Shown: positions 52,491 to 60,236, counted from the first letter of the stretch. The stretch: 64,000 nucleotides of DNA from Bradyrhizobium arachidis (GCF_024758505.1 NZ_CP077970.1:4402001-4466000), one strand, 5' to 3'. Notes: a model not told the origin generated them from the letters alone. A program made the numbers and translations.

Positions 52491-53816
52491 TCAGTGCAAC
52501 GTCGTTTCCGACGCCGCGATCCACGCGACCACGGCCTCCGAGAAGCCGCTGACGCGGGTCCAGGCGCCGTGGCCGACGCCGTGCTGATACGAGGCCACGT
52601 TCACGATGGTGCCGCGCGCCTTGGGCTCGGGCACCTGGTCGTGGCTCTGCTCGTCGGTGAAGACGATCAGGCGGTCGTCCTTGCGGTCGATCTCAGCAAC
52701 CGCCTTGCCGAGATACGTCCCGCCATGGGGCTGCGAGTTGACGATCGCGTCCCGTAGCGCGAAGCCGCGGCGGGGAGGGACCTTCACCACCTTGTTGCTG
52801 AAGGTGAAGATCTCGACCTCGTCGCAGATTTCGCGGGCCAGGATTGCTAGACCGCACGCGGCCTCCGCGCGCGTCATTTCCGACTGCGCGGAGAGGGTTG
52901 CGAACATCGAGCCCGACACGTCGATCAGGAGCCGGGTGCGGCCGGGAAGCCGCACATGGTCCTTGACCGACTTGAGCATCGCAGCTTCGAGTTCGGGCTC
53001 GAAGTCCGGCGCATAGCGCGCCGCCGTGATGAAGCGATAGGGCAGGATACGATCCGTCCGCATCGCCTCGATCGCGTCCGCGATCGTCTCGCGCGGCACC
53101 TCCGCCTTCTGCATCAGGCGCAGGTTGCGCAGCAGCGCCATGCCGCCGAGCTTGCGCTCGGCGATCAGGCGCTCAAAGGTGTCGCGCTTGCCCTTGCCGG
53201 CCGAGAGCGAGACCTCCCAGGTGTCGGGGGAGGCGAGCTCGCCGTCGACGAGCTGCTTCCACACCTTCTCCTGCTCGGCGTCCTTCGGCTTGGCGTGAAC
53301 CAGGAACAGCACGTCCCTGATCCGAACCGCGCCGTCGCGGTCGTACTTCGCGAGCTGATAGGCATCGAACTTCGTCACGGCACGCGCGAGGCCCTTCTTG
53401 ATCTGCGCCGAGACGGGCTGACGCTTGCGCTGCTGCATCGGGCCGAGCGCATCGGCCCAATAGATCGCAAGCAGCTCGGTCATTTCGTCGGGACGCTGGA
53501 TCACCTGGGCCAGCGTGTCGGCAACGAGGGCACGATGCTTCTCGCTGCGCGCCATCTCGCGGACCACGAGCAGGGGTGCGTGCCTGAGCTTCATGACCTC
53601 GCGCGCCTCGATCGCCATCTGCGCGACGCGCGCAGTGGCGACCTTGGGCACGAGCGCCTTGATGCGATCGGCGATCGCAACGCCGTCCTCGTAGAACTGG
53701 TCCTCCCAGAGGAGGCAGTTCATCAGTGCGCGCCTCAGCTCCATCTCGGGCGTGAAGCGCTTTGCGCGCGCGCCCTCACGCGTGAAGGCGCGAACGATCT
53801 TGTTGAGCCTGACCAT
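52491..53816 (-). CDS. rsr: TROVE/vWA RNA-binding protein (Ro60 orthologue)
   Basis: 441 residues. The N-terminal TROVE ring (to about 280) includes FTPEMELRRALMNCLLWEDQFYEDG, EREVMKLRHAPLLVVREMARSE-like helices and LGGMALLRNLRLMQKAEVP. The C-terminal vWA domain holds the metal site DVSGSM near residue 299 and ends VASYQHGVG. Ro60 proteins bind Y RNAs and misfolded or damaged RNAs and can guide exonucleases. It is slightly shorter than animal Ro60 (538). GAGAGGAGGCC precedes the ATG. Four Y-RNA-like elements lie directly upstream on the same strand, and rtcB downstream. Confidence 0.93.
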   Translation of the reverse strand: MVRLNKIVRAFTREGARAKRFTPEMELRRALMNCLLWEDQFYEDGVAIADRIKALVPKVATARVAQMAIEAREVMKLRHAPLLVVREMARSEKHRALVADTLAQVIQRPDEMTELLAIYWADALGPMQQRKRQPVSAQIKKGLARAVTKFDAYQLAKYDRDGAVRIRDVLFLVHAKPKDAEQEKVWKQLVDGELASPDTWEVSLSAGKGKRDTFERLIAERKLGGMALLRNLRLMQKAEVPRETIADAIEAMRTDRILPYRFITAARYAPDFEPELEAAMLKSVKDHVRLPGRTRLLIDVSGSMFATLSAQSEMTRAEAACGLAILAREICDEVEIFTFSNKVVKVPPRRGFALRDAIVNSQPHGGTYLGKAVAEIDRKDDRLIVFTDEQSHDQVPEPKARGTIVNVASYQHGVGHGAWTRVSGFSEAVVAWIAASETTLH

Positions 53817-53856
53817 GACGGCCTCCTCTCACTTGATGATGGGTTGAAAAACAGGT

Positions 53857-53991
53857 GCCGGGGAACAGGCGAGGCTGTACTGCCCTCGCGGGCATTCACA
53901 TGCTCTACCACTGAGCTACGGACGAGATGTCCGGGAGGACTCGAACCTCCGACCTTGCGATTACGAAGTAACAGCACTCTTCACCACCGGC
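53857..53991 (-). ncRNA. Y-RNA-like RNA with tRNA mimic, unit 1
   Basis: Minus-strand element of about 135 bases. The ends pair (GCCGG with CCGGC), then an internal loop TGGTGAA facing GCCTGTTCC, then GAG/GCTG pairing with CAGC/CTC. Inside lies a permuted tRNA mimic: T arm GGAGGTTCGAGTCCTCC (53934-53950), acceptor-like hairpin GTCCG/CGGAC with a closed five-base loop (53919-53933), then D arm GCTCAGTGGTAGAGC. A TTTTT run follows the closing stem, 65 bases before the TROVE start. YrlA RNAs are known to carry such tRNA mimics. Confidence 0.8.
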
Positions 53992-54002
53992 GGCTAAGGA
54001 CG

Positions 54003-54160
54003 CGATCCGGGAACGGGCGATTGCTGAGATCCAGCCGGCGTGAGCCGGCCGGAAAGCGCTCTAGTCCACTGAGCTACCGGTGCATGGGACACCGGGCGGG
54101 ATTCGAACCCGCGACCTCTCGCGTTGCAGGCGAAGTAACAGCGATCTTCACCACGGATCG
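54003..54160 (-). ncRNA. Y-RNA-like RNA with tRNA mimic, unit 2
   Basis: Closing stem CGATCCG with CGGATCG (7 pairs), internal loop TGGTGAA against GCCCGTTCC, then GAT/GCTG pairing with CAGC/ATC around one mismatch. The tRNA mimic is the clearest of the set: T arm GCGGGTTCGAATCCCGC (54096-54112), acceptor hairpin CCGGTG/CACCGG with seven-base loop (54077-54095), D arm GCTCAGTGGACTAGAGC (54058-54074). A further GCCGGC hairpin takes the anticodon-arm place. Confidence 0.82.
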
Positions 54161-54170
54161 TGATTGATTT

Positions 54171-54313
54171 GGCGGGGAACGGACGATGCTGTTGCCGCTC
54201 CGAAGAGCATACTCAGCCACGGCATTTCTGCCGGCGGGGTTCGAACCCGCGACTCCGGGCCAAGGTAACGGTCCGGCGCTTCTACCGAAGTAACAGCTAT
54301 CTTCACCACCGCC
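54171..54313 (-). ncRNA. Y-RNA-like RNA with tRNA mimic, unit 3
   Basis: Closing stem GGCGG/CCGCC, internal loop TGGTGAA against GTCCGTTCC, then GAT plus GCTGTT pairing with AACAGC plus ATC. T arm GCGGGTTCGAACCCCGC (54234-54250) is canonical; the acceptor hairpin is CGGC/GCCG with a six-base loop (54220-54233). The D arm (GGCTGAGTATGCTC) is altered and lacks the usual GG of the loop, so the elbow contact may be weaker. Confidence 0.75.
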
Positions 54314-54357
54314 GTGCCGCTGCCTTGGCGTTGACCTTGGCATCGACAAATAAGTGT

Positions 54358-54539
54358 ACGCTGGGGAACGGGCGATATCGGCTTTCAGTGACAGCAACAC
54401 AGGTGCAGTCCTTACGGACGGATCCTGCGCCGGGCCGCGTGCAAACCTTCGCGGGTCCGCATCCCGGTGCGTGAGTCACAGGCGGGAGGCATACCCGCTT
54501 TGCCTGGCGCGAAGTATCCGAAATCTTCACCACCAGCGT
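54358..54539 (-). ncRNA. Y-RNA-like RNA, unit 4, tRNA mimic degenerate
   Basis: The Y stem is intact: ACGCTGG/CCAGCGT closing, internal loop TGGTGAA against GCCCGTTCC, then GAT..CGG with CCG..ATC. At 182 bases it is longer than the other three. The T-arm position keeps a GCGGG/CCCGC stem, but the loop lacks TTCGA, and no clear D arm follows. It is the first unit transcribed. Confidence 0.65.
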
Positions 54540-54773
54540 CGGTTGAGCCGCTAATGCGGCAAACCGTATCAATGAAATCTGTCGCGGCGCTCTCGACGCG
54601 CCGCAATTCGCGAACTCTCAAGAGTTCGCTCTGCCATCGGTATCCGGCTCATCGCCTCGTTCCCTCCGGCAGGCCCCGCGCGCTTGGGCACGCGCCTCTC
54701 GAGCGCGAGCCCCGGGATCCGGGTCTCCCGTTCCGGCAATCTGCCGGGCAATTCGATTGGGCCACGCGGAGGC
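54540..54773. other. Upstream region of the Y-RNA array with hairpins
   Basis: No gene is seen. Two strong palindromes occur: GCGGCGC/GCGCCGC around seven bases (54584-54604), and GAACTCT/AGAGTTC around two bases (54615-54630). One promoter for the minus-strand array should lie here. I found no convincing sigma-54 site of the kind used with RtcR. Confidence 0.45.
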
Positions 54774-54853
54774 AACAAAAAACCCTCCGGAGCGGCTGGC
54801 TCGGGAGGGTCCGTGAGAAGCGGACTTGTCGATCTTGCGTATCAGGCAAGATC
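54774..54853 (-). ncRNA. Possible structured small RNA ending in a terminator
   Basis: On the minus strand three hairpins follow each other: GATCTTGC/GCAAGATC (54831-54853), GTCCG/CGGAC (54809-54825), and ACCCTCC/GGAGGGT (54782-54810) followed by TTTTTTGTT. The last is a good rho-independent terminator, yet no minus-strand protein gene ends here, so a small RNA is the simplest reading. The 5' end is unknown. Confidence 0.55.
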
Positions 54854-55041
54854 GCTCCCATGAGCCGGGCATGCGCTATCGATCGGCCGTAGGCCGTTCG
54901 ACAGTCGTGCAATTCTTTCGTAGCGGTAGTGCATGGCTCGGTTCATGTTCGTCACGCGCGAACGGAAGTGTTCGCGAGGGCGCGGGACATACGCCCGCGC
55001 TTTGCGGATGTCAAGCACAGGTTGAAAGCGAAGAGAACGCG

Positions 55042-55701
55042 ATGCCGAACTATCTCGGCCTGGATGGATTTCGTTTCGGCTGGGTTGCGGCCTGGATCGA
55101 CGATCGCGGCGATCACGGATTTGACTATTCGCCGGGTCTCACGCGCCTGCTCGCGATGGCGCACAAGCGTGCAATGATCGACATGCCGATCGGGCTGGAG
55201 ACGAGCGGCTACCGCACCTGCGATATGCGTGCGCGTGAACTGATCGGCCCCGCCGTTTTCCTCGGCGCGCGCCGCGACCTCTGGACGTTTCCGGACATGG
55301 CGACGGCAAACCGGCACTACTGGCAAAACGGCGACAAGGGCGTGTCGAGCCAGCTCTGGAATATCAGGGACAAGATCAGGGAGGTCGACGACGTCATGAC
55401 GCCGGAGCGCCAGGAGACAATCGGGGAAGCGCATCCGGAATTGATCTTCTGGAATCTCGCAGGTGAGCAGAAACTCGAGCCAAAGACGTCGGCGGCCGGA
55501 CGCGAGCAGCGTCTCAAGCTGCTTGAGGCGCGCGGTTTCGCCAAGGTCCGGGAGTGGCTGACGCTGCGCCACGGTACCGGTATCGGCCGCGACGATCTGA
55601 TCGACGCCTGTGCCTGTGCGGTCGCCGCGCGCGACAGCACGAAGCGCGTCGGCGGCGACGAGATCGATCCGCGGGGATTGCGGATGGAGATCAATTACTA
55701 G
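55042..55701 (+). CDS. DUF429 family protein (predicted RNase H-like fold)
   Basis: 219 residues. YLGLDGFRFGWVAAWIDD opens the fold, MIDMPIGLETSGYRTCDMRARELIG gives the DMPIGL motif, GEAHPELIFWNLAGEQKLEPKTSAAGREQRLKLL the E.HPE. motif, and GRDDLIDACACAVAAR the DD..DA motif. The acidic residues fit an RNase H-like nuclease centre, though the activity is unproven. AAGAGA precedes the ATG. It is divergent from the Y-RNA array, so a link to RNA metabolism is possible only by position. Confidence 0.85.
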   Translation: MPNYLGLDGFRFGWVAAWIDDRGDHGFDYSPGLTRLLAMAHKRAMIDMPIGLETSGYRTCDMRARELIGPAVFLGARRDLWTFPDMATANRHYWQNGDKGVSSQLWNIRDKIREVDDVMTPERQETIGEAHPELIFWNLAGEQKLEPKTSAAGREQRLKLLEARGFAKVREWLTLRHGTGIGRDDLIDACACAVAARDSTKRVGGDEIDPRGLRMEINY

Positions 55702-55802
55702 GCCGGGAAAAATCGGCAGTATTTCGGGCGCGAATAGGAACTGCACCTGCAAAGCCGCGTTTGATCCTTGCACTGCGAGGATGGTGTTGAGGGACAAACG
55801 CT

Positions 55803-55949
55803 ATGAACGACGCCAGCCAGTTGGCGACGGCAATGATCGCGCTCACGTTCACGGCCATGCTGCTGATCACGGGACAATGGTTCGTGGACTACCGGCTGCA
55901 GCATGAGGCGAGAGCTCCGCTCACCGCGATGACGACACTGCCGCCGTAG
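55803..55949 (+). CDS. 48-residue small membrane protein
   Basis: MNDASQLATAMIALTFTAMLLITGQWFVDYRLQHEARAPLTAMTTLPP: one membrane helix (about residues 9-28), then a short polar tail. GAGGGACAAACGCT precedes the ATG, a good ribosome site. It has no known family. It ends nine bases before the convergent SDR gene. Confidence 0.5.
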   Translation: MNDASQLATAMIALTFTAMLLITGQWFVDYRLQHEARAPLTAMTTLPP

Positions 55950-55957
55950 CAGCCGTT

Positions 55958-56809
55958 TCACCCGCCGCGAAAATAATCCGGCTTGCCCGTCGTCCAGGTC
56001 TCGCCCCAGAGCTGGCCGCCGCCGTCGACGGTGAGCGTCTCCCCGGTGATGAATTTTCCTGACGGCGCGGCGAGATAGACGCAGGCTTCCGCGATGTCGA
56101 ATGCTGAACCGGCGCGCATCATCGGATTGGAGCGCGGATAGGCGGCACGCGCCTCGCTCGTATAGACGTTCCAGCCCTCGGTCTCGATCGCACCCGGCGC
56201 TACGCAATTGACGCGGATGTCGAGCGGGGCCCATTCGACGGCGACGGCGCGCGACAGGCCGATCACGCCGGAACGCGCGGCGATCGAATGCGCGATTCCG
56301 TAAAGCCCGTGGGTCGTGACGACAACGATGTTGACGATCGCGCCGGGATGCTTTGCATCGCGCCAGCGCTGCGCCGCCGCCTGCATCATGTACCAGGTCC
56401 CGTTCAGATTGGTGTCGATGACGGCGTTCCAGCCCTTCACCGAAAAGTCGATGGCGGCTTGCGGAAACTGGCCGCCGGCGCTGTTGACGAGGCAATCGAC
56501 GCGGCCATGTTCGCCCCACACCGCAGCGAACAGCGCCTTCACTGCATCGGGATCGCGGATATCGGCGACATGCGCGGAGGCCTTGTCGCCAAGCCGGGCC
56601 GCGAGCGCATCGAGCTTGGCCTGGTCGCGACCGACGAGGACGACATGGGCGCCGAGCCGGGCAAACAGGAGCGCAATCGCCCGTCCGATGCCGCCGGCGC
56701 CGCCGGAGACGATCGCCACCTGATCCTTCAGCGTATCCGCCGCATAGACGGTCGGATGCGTTGCGAGTTCGTCGTCGCTCAGGCCCACCTTGGTTTGTTG
56801 TTCATCCAC
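55958..56809 (-). CDS. Short-chain dehydrogenase with altered catalytic site
   Basis: 283 residues. The cofactor motif is SGGAGGIGRAIA (about 35-46), NSAGG the second motif, and VNCVAPGAIETEGW with GGGQLWGETW the C-terminus. In the usual YxxxK position the sequence is AHSIAARSGVIGLSRAVA, with no tyrosine and arginine for lysine, somewhat like 2,4-dienoyl-CoA reductases, which also lack the tyrosine. So an enoyl-CoA-type reductase is possible. No operon mate. Confidence 0.85.
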   Translation of the reverse strand: MDEQQTKVGLSDDELATHPTVYAADTLKDQVAIVSGGAGGIGRAIALLFARLGAHVVLVGRDQAKLDALAARLGDKASAHVADIRDPDAVKALFAAVWGEHGRVDCLVNSAGGQFPQAAIDFSVKGWNAVIDTNLNGTWYMMQAAAQRWRDAKHPGAIVNIVVVTTHGLYGIAHSIAARSGVIGLSRAVAVEWAPLDIRVNCVAPGAIETEGWNVYTSEARAAYPRSNPMMRAGSAFDIAEACVYLAAPSGKFITGETLTVDGGGQLWGETWTTGKPDYFRGG

Positions 56810-56879
56810 GCGCGCGGCCTTGTGTCGTCCTTCAATCCACCTAGATTAGACGCTTGCCAATAACGAAGCCAAGGTCCTG

Positions 56880-57590
56880 ATGCCCGATCTCTCCGCCTTT
56901 CCCGTCACCAAGCGCTGGCCAGCCAAGAACCCCGAAGTCCTTCAGCTCTATTCGCTACCGACGCCGAACGGCGTCAAGGTCTCGATCATGCTGGAAGAGA
57001 TTGGATTGCCTTACGAGGTCCATCTCGTCGATTTCGGCAAGGACGACCAGAAGACGCCAGAATTCCTGTCGCTCAATCCGAACGGCAAGATCCCGGCGAT
57101 CCTCGATCCGATCGGCCCCGGCGGCAAGCCGCTGCCGCTGTTCGAGTCCGGCGCGATCCTGCAATATCTCGCGGAGAAGACCGGCAAGCTTCTGCCGCAG
57201 GACGCGGCGCGGCGCTGGCAGGCCATCCAGTGGGTGCACTTCCAGATGGGCGGCATCGGGCCGATGTTCGGCCAGGTCGGCTTCTTCCACAAATTCGCCG
57301 GCAAGGATTTTGAGGACAAGCGGCCGCTCAAGCGCTACGTCGACGAGTCCAAACGGCTGCTCGGCGTGCTCGAAACGCACCTTGCGGGCCGGCAGTGGGT
57401 CATGGATGACGAGTACACCATCGCCGACATTTCCATGCTCGGCTGGGTGCGCAATCTCATCGGCTTCTACGGCGCGCGCGATCTCGTCGCGTTCGATCAG
57501 TTCAAGGACGTCGCCGCATGGCTGGAGCGCGGGTTGGCGCGTCCGGCGGTGCAGCGCGGGTTGAACATTCCGAAGCGGCCGGGAGGGTAG
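56880..57590 (+). CDS. Glutathione S-transferase (YghU/YfcG-like)
   Basis: 236 residues. The thioredoxin-like N-terminal domain (LQLYSLPTPNGVKVSIMLEEIGLPYEVHLVDF; FLSLNPNGKIPAI; LFESGAILQYLAEK) is followed by a helical domain (WVHFQMGGIGPMFGQVGFF; YTIADISMLGWVRNL). The TPNG turn and the MGGIGPMFGQ stretch are typical of the nu-class group that acts as disulfide-bond reductases. AAGG precedes the ATG. It is divergent from the SDR gene. Confidence 0.9.
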   Translation: MPDLSAFPVTKRWPAKNPEVLQLYSLPTPNGVKVSIMLEEIGLPYEVHLVDFGKDDQKTPEFLSLNPNGKIPAILDPIGPGGKPLPLFESGAILQYLAEKTGKLLPQDAARRWQAIQWVHFQMGGIGPMFGQVGFFHKFAGKDFEDKRPLKRYVDESKRLLGVLETHLAGRQWVMDDEYTIADISMLGWVRNLIGFYGARDLVAFDQFKDVAAWLERGLARPAVQRGLNIPKRPGG

Positions 57591-57594
57591 GGGA

Positions 57595-58377
57595 TCAGCT
57601 CAGCGCCTTGGCGGCCATGTAGAGCGTCATCAGCGAGACGAGCCCGATCATGATCCGGCGCAGCACCGATTTGCTGACGCCATTGGCCATGCGTGCGCCG
57701 AGATCAGTCCCGATCCAAAGGCCGGCAAGAATGCCGATGATGGCCGGCCAGCCCACCATGAGCCCCTTGCTCCAGTAGATCCAGGCCGCCGGAATATTGG
57801 TCGGGATGACCGAGAAGATGAGGCTGACGAGTTGTGCCTGATGTTGCGGCACGCGCAGGCCCGCGGCGAGACCAACCGTGATCGCGAGCCCGCCGCCGAT
57901 CCCCATGAAGCCGGAGGAAAAGCCGGCAAGCGTGCCGATGAGAAACAGGGGAAGCCAGGGCAGTTCGCCGGGATCGCGGGCCTCGTGACTACCGTCCTTG
58001 CGTTCGCGACGCAGAAGCAGTGCTGCGATCAGAGCAACGAGATAGACGACATAAGTCCATTGCAGGACCTGGTCGGACACGGCCGCGGCGGCATAGCCAC
58101 CGCCCGCGCCACCGACAAGAAATCCGATGCCGATCCAGACAATCCATTGCAGCGGGCTGCGGTTACCGCTCTGCCAGTAGCGGCGCACGCCGGCGAGACC
58201 CGTCGGAGGCACCTGCGCGATCAGCGACGTGCCCTGGGCGACATGTTGTTCCGCGCCGAGCAGCAATACGCAGAAGATGACGAGGCCGCCGCCCGGGCTT
58301 GTGCCCATCAAGCCCGATGTCAGCCCTCCGACGAGACCGACGCCGGCACCCGCAAGAAGTTCTGGGATCGCGGACAT
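57595..58377 (-). CDS. TSUP/TauE-SafE family membrane transporter
   Basis: 260 residues with about eight membrane helices. The repeated family motif is GLTSGLMGTSPGGGLVIF near the start and LAGFSSGFMGIGGGLAI in the second half. Members export sulfite, organosulfonates or related anions. Its ATG is four bases after the TetR stop, with AGGACG inside the TetR end, so the two genes are one operon and the TetR protein is its likely repressor. Confidence 0.9.
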   Translation of the reverse strand: MSAIPELLAGAGVGLVGGLTSGLMGTSPGGGLVIFCVLLLGAEQHVAQGTSLIAQVPPTGLAGVRRYWQSGNRSPLQWIVWIGIGFLVGGAGGGYAAAAVSDQVLQWTYVVYLVALIAALLLRRERKDGSHEARDPGELPWLPLFLIGTLAGFSSGFMGIGGGLAITVGLAAGLRVPQHQAQLVSLIFSVIPTNIPAAWIYWSKGLMVGWPAIIGILAGLWIGTDLGARMANGVSKSVLRRIMIGLVSLMTLYMAAKALS

Positions 58378-58380
58378 CGC

Positions 58381-59013
58381 TCACGTCCTGGTTCGTCGCC
58401 TGACGTCCGGCTTCGTCGTGCGAAATCCTTCGATCACGCCGTCGACGGCCACCATGCAGGCTTCAATGTCAAAATCCTCGCCCCAGCTTTTTTGCAGGAC
58501 AAATCCCTGGAACATCGCGATCAGGATCCGGGCGATCGCGTCCGCGCTGACATCGCGCTTGAACAAGCCGTCGTGCTGGGCGCGTTCGATCAGGGCGACG
58601 ATGACGGCGCGCGGCATGTCGATGCCTTCGACGACGCTGGCACGAACACGGCGGTTGCGCAGGGCTTCGGCCCAGCCGTGGATGCCGACGCGCCGGCGCG
58701 CTTCGCCCGCGGGATCGGTCAGCCACTGGGCGTAGACGCCGACCAGTGCGCGAAGTCCCTCCAGCGGATCGCGCGCGCCTTGCACTACCGAATTGAGCAC
58801 GGCCTCGCGGCGGTGCCGGTCGTCGGCGAGCGCCTCGATCAGGTCGTCCTTGCTCTGGAAGTAGAGATAGACCGCGCCATGGCTCAGACCCGACCGCTTC
58901 ACGATGTCGGCCATGCCGGTCTGGTGAAAACCGTCTTTGGAGAAGCAGGCTAAGGCCGCCTCGAGGATCTGCTGGCGGCGGCTCTCGCGCTTCTGGTCGC
59001 TGATCTTGGGCAT
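58381..59013 (-). CDS. TetR-family transcriptional regulator
   Basis: 210 residues. The N-terminal helix-turn-helix is RRQQILEAALACFSKDGFHQTGMADIVKRSGLSHGAVYLYFQSKDDLIEAL. The C-terminal ligand domain resembles the TetR_C_6-like group. A perfect palindrome (GACTGATCAGTC, 59087-59098) lies 75 bases upstream of the start and is the likely operator. It is the first gene of the operon with the TSUP transporter. Confidence 0.92.
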   Translation of the reverse strand: MPKISDQKRESRRQQILEAALACFSKDGFHQTGMADIVKRSGLSHGAVYLYFQSKDDLIEALADDRHRREAVLNSVVQGARDPLEGLRALVGVYAQWLTDPAGEARRRVGIHGWAEALRNRRVRASVVEGIDMPRAVIVALIERAQHDGLFKRDVSADAIARILIAMFQGFVLQKSWGEDFDIEACMVAVDGVIEGFRTTKPDVRRRTRT

Positions 59014-59086
59014 TCAAGACGCCTCTTAAATAGCTGACATATCGATAGTTTTTCTTGAGCGACGGGAAGGTCTGAATAATAAAACT

Positions 59087-59098
59087 GACTGATCAGTC
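59087..59098. promoter_or_regulatory. Palindromic operator for the TetR regulator
   Basis: GACTGATCAGTC is a perfect 12-base palindrome upstream of the TetR gene, of the type bound by AcrR/TetR repressors. The AT-rich sequence 59041-59105 around it probably contains the promoter. Confidence 0.6.
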
Positions 59099-59144
59099 TT
59101 TTTTAGTGATATGTTGGCCCGGCGTCAAGTCAGCCGGCGGCCGT

Positions 59145-59861
59145 TCAATGCAGCAGATCGTCCCGCAGCCAGCGGCAGAGCGCAGCCGACGTCTCGGCCG
59201 GCCGTTCCATTGGCGCCATGTGGCCGGCGTTCTCGATGATCGCCAGCTTGGTCCCCGGAATCAGCGCGGCGATTTCCTCATGCTGGGCGAGCGGGCTCCA
59301 TTGGTCCTGACGGCCGACCAGCGCCAATGTCGGGCATGCGATGTCGCGAAGGAATCCGCGCGGGTCGGGCCGATTGAGCAGCGCCTGGATCTGGCGCTCA
59401 TGCTGTTCGGGCGTCGCGCGCATGACCATCGACCTCATGCTCGCCAAAAGCACCTGGTCGTCCTTTCGTGCGGGATCGAGCATGCCGGGCAGCCAGCGAT
59501 CCGCGAGCGCGCCCATGCCGCTGTCATAGGCGAGCCGGACGAGCTCGGCGCGCTTCTCGACTTCACCTTCGCGCCTGACGTGGATGCCCGTGTTGAGAAG
59601 CCCGAGGCCGACGATACGCTCCTTGCCCTGGCGCACCATTTCGAGCGCGACGCGACCGCCCATGGAATGGCCGATGGCAACGAGCGGCCCTGCGATTTCG
59701 CTCAATGCCTTCGCGGCCATCGCTTCGATCGAGGATTCCTTGGAAAAATCGGCAACCGCGACTGTTGCGAGATGCGCAAGGTCAACGTGCTGCCCGGCCC
59801 AGACCTGCGCATCGCAGAGCAGGCCCGGCAAAAGTGCGATCGTCGGTCTCACGCGCATCAT
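59145..59861 (-). CDS. Alpha/beta hydrolase
   Basis: 238 residues. The nucleophile elbow is GHSMGGRVA (serine at about residue 66). The acid is probably in LALVGRQDQWSP and the histidine in IENAGHMAPMERP. Probably an esterase or lipase-like enzyme; the substrate is unknown. It lies three bases after the CsaA-like gene on the same strand, so they are co-transcribed. Confidence 0.9.
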   Translation of the reverse strand: MMRVRPTIALLPGLLCDAQVWAGQHVDLAHLATVAVADFSKESSIEAMAAKALSEIAGPLVAIGHSMGGRVALEMVRQGKERIVGLGLLNTGIHVRREGEVEKRAELVRLAYDSGMGALADRWLPGMLDPARKDDQVLLASMRSMVMRATPEQHERQIQALLNRPDPRGFLRDIACPTLALVGRQDQWSPLAQHEEIAALIPGTKLAIIENAGHMAPMERPAETSAALCRWLRDDLLH

Positions 59862-59864
59862 CCC

Positions 59865-60236
59865 TTAGAACAGCCGCCCGCCGTTCGGCACCGGCTTGCT
59901 TGGCTGCACCAGCACGACCTTGCCGTTGGCGTCGGGGAAGCCGAGCGTCAGCACCTCCGACACGACCGGCCCGATCTGGCGCGGCGGAAAATTCACGACG
60001 GCGGCGACCTGTTGTCCCACCAGGGTTTCAAGCGGGTGGTTTTCCGTGATCTGCACCGAGCACTTGCGCACGCCGATCGCGGCGCCAAAATCGATCCACA
60101 GCCGCCACGCCGGCTTGCGCGCCTCCGGGAACGGCTTTGCATCGACGATCGTGCCGACACGGATATCGACGGCGAGAAACTGGTTGAAGTCGATGGTCGG
60201 GGCGGCACCAGCCGCGGGATCATGGGTGACGTGCAT
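59865..60236 (-). CDS. csaA: CsaA-like tRNA-binding protein
   Basis: 123 residues of the tRNA-binding OB fold: FNQFLAVDIRVGTIVDAKPFPEARKPAWRLWIDFG, KCSVQITENH, LVGQQVAAVVNFPPRQIGPVVSEVLTLGF and VVLVQPSKPVPNG. CsaA is a dimeric protein-export chaperone in Bacillus and binds tRNA in other species. The length is near the family norm (110-115) with a short N-terminal addition. First gene of a pair with the hydrolase. Confidence 0.92.
   Translation of the reverse strand: MHVTHDPAAGAAPTIDFNQFLAVDIRVGTIVDAKPFPEARKPAWRLWIDFGAAIGVRKCSVQITENHPLETLVGQQVAAVVNFPPRQIGPVVSEVLTLGFPDANGKVVLVQPSKPVPNGGRLF

Noticed and set aside
53902..54112. Apparent tRNA genes (D-arm and T-arm sequences)
   Set aside because: The arms are in the wrong order for tRNA (T arm before D arm on the transcribed strand), the acceptor strands are joined by a loop, and no normal anticodon arm or CCA end is present. 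They fit tRNA mimics in Y-like RNAs.
54540..54773. Sigma-54 promoter before the Y-RNA array, expected if RtcR controlled it
   Set aside because: I looked on the minus strand for GG and GC doublets at the required spacing; the nearest candidate (TGGCCC...TTGCC) has two bases too many between them.
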